64,000 nucleotides of DNA, from NCBI GenBank assembly GCA_947254025.1, contig CAMYBS010000003.1, positions 54,446 through 118,445 of the forward strand, read 5' to 3'. The position numbers and the translations under genes are program-made. The stretch's first letter is position 1; every line of letters begins with the position of its first letter. Shown in pieces: positions 60,027-64,000 of the stretch. The DNA comes from an uncultured Clostridia bacterium (GTDB lineage Bacteria; Bacillota; Clostridia; Tissierellales; Peptoniphilaceae). A model generated the notes under the pieces. It made no database searches. It saw only the letters and a list, made by a program, of their open reading frames with translations, and was not told the DNA's origin.

Positions 60027-61784
60027 ATGGAGCAGAAACAAGAAAACCCAATAAGACTTCTTTTGTCATGGTCGGGGAAAAGTAAACGGTATCTTTTTGC
60101 GTCCGTCGCCTGTGCTTTTGCAAGCGGCTTATTTGTAATAGGGCCGTATATTGGCATTTATAACCTTATGGATGCGATTTTATCCGAAAATATAACACAA
60201 CGGTTATTGGTGAATAATATCGTACTGATTTCTGCAACAACTATCCTGCGTATGATTACTTTGGCTTGTTCAGGCGTTCTTTCTCATAAAGGAGCTTATG
60301 GTGCATTATATCGTGTACGTTGTATGATAGTGGAACATTTGGCAAAAGTTCCGTTAGGCGTACTGGATGATCATAGCACGGGAGAAATCAAAACTGTTTT
60401 AAATGAGGATATTGAAAAACTGGAACTATGCCTTGCTCATAATATTCCAGAGTTGGTAAGTTATCTCACTGGTCCGATAGTCATTTTTATTTATTTAATG
60501 ACAGTAAACATTCCATTAGCGATAATTTCTTTGATTCCCCTTCCGATTGCAGGAATTGTTATGATACATCTTTTTAAGGGTATGTCAAGTATCATGCATG
60601 ATTCAAACCAATCTCTTATTGCATTTAATTCGATTATGATTGAGTACATTCGCGGAATGCGGTTAATTAAAGCCTATAATATGGGAAGTAAATCGTTCAA
60701 AAAATTCTCGGATGCCATTAAAGAGGAAAACAGAGTATGGAATTTGATCTCGCGTAAAATGGGACCTCCCTTTGCAATTTTTATTATTATTCTGGAATGT
60801 GGAATGGTTCTTTTGGTTCCTATTGGTGGAATGCTGTTTTTAAGAAATTCTATCACTTCCAGTGTGTTTTTGCTTTTCGCTTATGTTGGTTCTCTATATT
60901 TAACTGAGCTACTTCCACTTCAGCAGTTAGGAACAACCTTTGCACAGGCATTGAATGGAGTTACTAAGACAAAGGAAATACTGGAGTTGCCTGTTTATGA
61001 AAGCGATGGGGATTTTCCTACACATTGTGATATTGCCGTTAAAAACATTTCCTTTTCATATGATGGGAAAAAGAATGTTCTGGAGAATTGCAGTTTGTAT
61101 GTAGCTGAAGGAGAGAAAATAGCTCTGATTGGTGTTTCCGGTGCTGGTAAAAGCACAGTCATTGAGCTGATCTCCCGATTTTACGATGTGCAGGAAGGTC
61201 AGGTATTAATCGGCGGTATAAATGTAAAAAACATAAACTATGAAAAATTGCTTCAAAACATATCCATTGTATTTCAAAAGACGTTTTTGACCCGCGACAG
61301 TGTTTTGGAGAATATCCGTATGGGCAGTAACGCCACTCTGGAAGAAGTGAGGGCAGCCGCAAAAGAGGCACAGATTGACGATTTCATCATGTCTTTGCCA
61401 GATGGATATGATACGAAAGTAGGCAGTTTTGGCTCCCGTTTCTCTGGCGGAGAAAAACAAAGGATAGCGATTGCAAGAGCTATTTTAAAAAATGCTCCTA
61501 TTCTGATATTAGATGAAGCCACAAGTGCAGCCGATCCCGAAAATCAGTTGGAAATAGATCGGGCAATTGAGAATCTTTGCAAAGGGAAAACCGTTTTGAT
61601 TGTCGCACATCGTTTGGGTGCAGTTAAAATGTGTGATAAAGTGGCAATTGTCGAAAATCACACGATAACCGATGCAGGCACCCATGAAGAAGTCCTTTCC
61701 AGAAATAATTATTATAGAAAGGCATGGAGCGATTACAATGCTTCAAGAAAAATCGTCTATGGCGGGAAAGGAGATGAAGCATAA
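60027..61784 (+). CDS. ABC ATPase/permease, first of a pair
   Basis: 585 residues from an ATG after GGGGGAG. Six-helix membrane domain (about 20-310) then nucleotide domain with GVSGAGKST, SGGEKQRIAIARAILKNAPILILDEATSAAD. This arrangement, twinned with the next gene and placed after an AraC gene and ECF genes, is seen in YbtP/YbtQ- or IrtA/IrtB-like siderophore import loci. Metal-chelate transport is inferred, not shown. Confidence 0.9.
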   Translation: MEQKQENPIRLLLSWSGKSKRYLFASVACAFASGLFVIGPYIGIYNLMDAILSENITQRLLVNNIVLISATTILRMITLACSGVLSHKGAYGALYRVRCMIVEHLAKVPLGVLDDHSTGEIKTVLNEDIEKLELCLAHNIPELVSYLTGPIVIFIYLMTVNIPLAIISLIPLPIAGIVMIHLFKGMSSIMHDSNQSLIAFNSIMIEYIRGMRLIKAYNMGSKSFKKFSDAIKEENRVWNLISRKMGPPFAIFIIILECGMVLLVPIGGMLFLRNSITSSVFLLFAYVGSLYLTELLPLQQLGTTFAQALNGVTKTKEILELPVYESDGDFPTHCDIAVKNISFSYDGKKNVLENCSLYVAEGEKIALIGVSGAGKSTVIELISRFYDVQEGQVLIGGINVKNINYEKLLQNISIVFQKTFLTRDSVLENIRMGSNATLEEVRAAAKEAQIDDFIMSLPDGYDTKVGSFGSRFSGGEKQRIAIARAILKNAPILILDEATSAADPENQLEIDRAIENLCKGKTVLIVAHRLGAVKMCDKVAIVENHTITDAGTHEEVLSRNNYYRKAWSDYNASRKIVYGGKGDEA

Positions 61785-63493
61785 TGAAAGAAACAGGTCC
61801 ATTGCATAAAAATATCCACTTTAATATAGGCGTGATATTCACGGTTATTGAAGGTTTTCTTTCTGGATGCAGTTATATGACGATTTACCTAGTCATTCAG
61901 ATTCTGCTCGGCAAGAAAACAACTACAACAGACATCTTAATAATCACAGGAATTCTGTGCGTAGTCTATGCTTTGCGAGTGCTTATTTACAGTATAGGTT
62001 ATACACAGAACCAGATCGGCGGGGCTGCCGTTTCAAAAAATCTTCGCCTTTTCCTTGGAGATAAATTTAAGAGGATTCCTCTCTTTCGCTTCACACATGG
62101 GCAGGTGGGGCAATATGTAAATACAATGACATGCGATGTAAATAGTTATGAACAAATATTGACACACAAGGTAAGTAACTTGACCAAAAATATTGCTCTG
62201 GCCGTTATGGTTATTGTATTTATCTGTTATTTGTATCTGCCCGCAGGAGGGATCCTTTTGCTTTCTACTTCCATGCTAATTCCTGAAATGTGGCTTTCTT
62301 TCCGAACGGTAAAAAAGTATGGAACCAGAAAAAATAAGGTTTCATCTGAAACAGTAAGCAGCATTGTGGAATATATAGAAGGTATTCAGACGTTTCGTGC
62401 ATACGGCGTGGCTGGCACAAAAAATAAGGCAACCACAGAAGCAATGCAATTGTTCAGTCAGGTCAGCTTTGAATATGAAGCGCATGGTATTCCCATAAAC
62501 TTTGCTTTTAACATTATTAACTGGCTTATGGTTCCTTTTATTATGTTTATTGGGATTTCTCCGTGGATGGCAGGAGAAATTCAGACGATTGATTTTCTGC
62601 TTTTATGTATGCTCCCTATGTTGCTGGCAAAGCTAATCGGGGCAATTTCAGTAGATTTGTTTAGCTACAAAAACCTTGTGATTTCAAAAAACAATATTTT
62701 AAAAGTAATCCATGAGCCAGAAGAAAACGGCAGTACAGAACCGTTCACAGTTAAGAATTATGAGATTGTTTTTGATAATGTGGACTTCTCCTATATTCCT
62801 GGCGAAGCAGTTTTGAAGGAAACTTCCTTTATAGTTCCAAATCAGAAATTGACTGCAATTGTTGGTGATTCCGGTTCCGGTAAATCCACCATCTTGAACC
62901 TGATCGCTAAATACTATGAGCCGACTGGCGGCGAAATCCGTATCGGCGGTAAGCCAATCAGTCATATATCCGCTGAGCGTGTGTTGGAACAAATTTCGAT
63001 GGTAGATCAGGATGTATTTCTCTTTGATGATACCATTCGTGAGAATATCCGGCACGCCCGCCCCAATGCCACGGACGAGGAAATCGAGGCTGCCTGCCGG
63101 GAGGCTAATTGTGACGGCTTCATCCGCAAGATGGAAAAGGGATACGATACGCCGACCGGCGAAAACGGAAACCTTCTCTCGGGTGGTGAGCGTCAGCGAA
63201 TTTCAATCGCCCGCGCTATCCTGAAAAACAGCCCGATCCTGCTTTTGGATGAAGCAACGGCGTCCCTTGACATCGAGAACGAACTGGCAGTAAAGCAGGC
63301 CATCGCCAATCTGCTGAAAGAGAAAAAGACTGTGGTAATGATTGCTCATACCCTTTCCATCGTCAAAAATGCAGATCAAATCCTTGTGGTATCTGGCGGA
63401 AAGATTGCTGAAGCCGGTACTCACGATGAATTGCTGGCTAAAGGCGGAAAGTATGCGGCCATGTGGAACGCCGAACAGAAATTATCTGCATAA
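61784..63493 (+). CDS. ABC ATPase/permease, second of a pair (mosaic)
   Basis: 569 residues, membrane domain about 15-305, nucleotide domain with GDSGSGKST, LSGGERQRISIARAILKNSPILLLDEATASLD. Forms a heterodimer with the preceding protein. From about 63.0 kb the DNA becomes clearly GC-rich with C/G third positions while the 5' two-thirds are AT-rich, so the gene appears to be a recombinant of two alleles. The ATG shares bases with the upstream TAA. Confidence 0.9.
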   Translation: MKETGPLHKNIHFNIGVIFTVIEGFLSGCSYMTIYLVIQILLGKKTTTTDILIITGILCVVYALRVLIYSIGYTQNQIGGAAVSKNLRLFLGDKFKRIPLFRFTHGQVGQYVNTMTCDVNSYEQILTHKVSNLTKNIALAVMVIVFICYLYLPAGGILLLSTSMLIPEMWLSFRTVKKYGTRKNKVSSETVSSIVEYIEGIQTFRAYGVAGTKNKATTEAMQLFSQVSFEYEAHGIPINFAFNIINWLMVPFIMFIGISPWMAGEIQTIDFLLLCMLPMLLAKLIGAISVDLFSYKNLVISKNNILKVIHEPEENGSTEPFTVKNYEIVFDNVDFSYIPGEAVLKETSFIVPNQKLTAIVGDSGSGKSTILNLIAKYYEPTGGEIRIGGKPISHISAERVLEQISMVDQDVFLFDDTIRENIRHARPNATDEEIEAACREANCDGFIRKMEKGYDTPTGENGNLLSGGERQRISIARAILKNSPILLLDEATASLDIENELAVKQAIANLLKEKKTVVMIAHTLSIVKNADQILVVSGGKIAEAGTHDELLAKGGKYAAMWNAEQKLSA

Positions 63494-63504
63494 GGGAGGT
63501 CTTA

Positions 63505-63984
63505 ATGAAACTTCATGCGTCCGGGGAGGACTATCTGGAAACCATTCTTGTTCTTCAAAAGAAACTCGGCATGGTACGCTCCGTAGATGTGGCTCGGCAC
63601 ATGGAGGTGTCAAAGCCCAGTGTGTGCCATGTAGTAGCAACCCTGCGGGACGGTGGCTTTCTCACGATGGACAGCGACTATTTCCTGCACCTGACCGAGA
63701 TCAAAGCTTATGGTATCAGATACCTAAGAGTAATCTTTATCGGTTCCCTCTTTGTAAATTTTACACAGTCCGCAAACATGGTTATGCGTGGCGAAGGTCT
63801 AATGAAAAAAGCCATGATGATAATGGGACTTGGAGCTTTACTGAATATCATTCTTGATCCGATTTTAATGACAGTTATGGGTGAATACGCCATTGAAGGT
63901 GCTGCCCTTGCAACGATTACAGCACATGTTGAGACGGTAGCTCTATTATCCAAACTTAATACAGAGCACCATTTGGATATATAA
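63505..63984 (+). pseudogene. Chimeric ORF: DtxR repressor start - MATE fragment - RlmD tail
   Basis: 159 residues after GGGAGGTC. Residues 1-66 (MKLHASGEDYLETILVLQKK...SVDVARHMEVSKPSVCHVV) are the DNA-binding domain of a DtxR/IdeR metal repressor, cut after LHLTEI. About 67-140 (YGIRYLRVIFIGSLFVNFTQ, RGEGLMKKAMMIMG, LGALLNIILDPILM) are the middle of a MATE exporter. The last 18 residues (VETVALLSKLNTEHHLDI) are the native end of RlmD. Deletions joined the three in frame. The metal-binding part of DtxR is lost. Confidence 0.82.
63931..63941 (+). other. attR core of the rlmD element
   Basis: GAGACGGTAGC, identical to 53989-53999, followed by the native rlmD 3' end to TAA at 63984. Host sequence should resume beyond this point. 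Confidence 0.75.
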
Positions 63985-64000
63985 ATAGGTGAAGATGAAT

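Larger units (their letters stand above)
53989..63941 (+). mobile_element. Decayed integrative element in rlmD/rumA
   Basis: GAGACGGTAGC occurs at 53989-53999 inside rlmD and again at 63931-63941, each followed at equal distance by TCCAAACT. The right copy is joined to a native-looking rlmD 3' end. Element length is therefore 9,942 bp from core to core. Left-end cargo: RlmD tail, a CD1845-like membrane protein and ClbS-like protein; right: AraC, ECF and ABC genes; last: a chimeric ORF. No integrase, relaxase or replication gene is left, so it cannot move by itself. Base composition shifts from AT-rich to GC-rich at about 63.0 kb. Confidence 0.8.

Noticed and set aside
63342..63857. 171-residue plus frame overlapping the end of the ABC gene and the chimera
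   Set aside because: Out of frame with the ABC signature and DtxR motifs; the GC-rich sequence here gives open shadow frames.
53989..63941. A complete conjugative transposon
   Set aside because: No integrase, excisionase, relaxase, coupling protein or type IV secretion genes can be found between the two att cores.

Overview
The window looks like a chromosome segment of a low-GC, Gram-positive, strictly anaerobic Bacillota bacterium, most likely in or near the Tissierellia/Peptoniphilaceae (an inference from gene content, not a database match). Supporting genes: a complete WalRK locus, WhiA, a long Bacillus-type SRP RNA with an Alu domain, SLH and copper-amine-oxidase-N surface proteins, the [FeFe]-hydrogenase maturases HydE/HydG/HydF, GrdX (normally linked to Sec-dependent glycine reductase) and an apparent HesB-like selenoprotein read through an in-frame UGA.

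Layout. 1-5.3 kb: MscS channel, an orphan MazE with an 8-codon MazF stub, TtcA-like tRNA thiolase, Apt, and a Tyr/Asp-rich secreted protein. 5.3-6.6 kb: tRNA-Ser(GGA) directly abutting SRP RNA, and tRNA-Pro(TGG) on the other strand. 6.8-18.5 kb: a secreted phosphodiester glycosidase, then ftsH-walR-walK-(unknown)-yycH-yycI-yycJ-rlmH, which reads as one envelope-control operon. 19-22.3 kb: pdxS divergent from a MocR/PdxR regulator, and DegV. 23.2-30.8 kb: lrgAB, KdgT-like permease with an M20 hydrolase, a RelE/Phd-type toxin-antitoxin pair, pgi-cupin-Crp/Fnr, and an orphan AbrB-type antitoxin. 30.8-35.3 kb: a PflA-like radical SAM protein overlapping hydE-hydG-hydF. 35.5-38.9 kb: an SLH-anchored beta-helix surface protein whose promoter spacer holds a run of 12 G. 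39.3-41.7 kb: a cation/proton antiporter under a fluoride riboswitch, the selenoprotein gene, and a roughly 535-nt transcription unit with no ORF, a strong promoter, a terminator and a 19-position end-to-end helix (candidate large ncRNA). 42.4-52.7 kb: secreted and membrane proteins, an M29 aminopeptidase, NUDIX, WhiA and GrdX.

54.0-63.9 kb is a decayed integrated element. The 3' end of the rRNA methyltransferase gene rlmD/rumA has been replaced, and its displaced original tail reappears 9,942 bp later beside the same 11-bp core. Between them lie an ICE-type small membrane gene, a ClbS/DfsB-like gene, a damaged AraC gene, and an AraC-regulated ECF (S-T-AA') plus twin ABC ATPase/permease operon. 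It ends in a three-way chimeric ORF (DtxR - MATE - RlmD tail). No integrase or relaxase is present.

Eight intergenic islands carry a mosaic of dispersed hairpin repeats. At least three modules keep conserved flanks or loops while the stems change in a compensatory way, and one 281-bp copy is perfectly inverted 21 kb away. These repeat families, the ORF-less transcript and the poly-G promoter are the least explained features. All calls are by eye; family names are by recognition of motifs, and no search or folding program was run.
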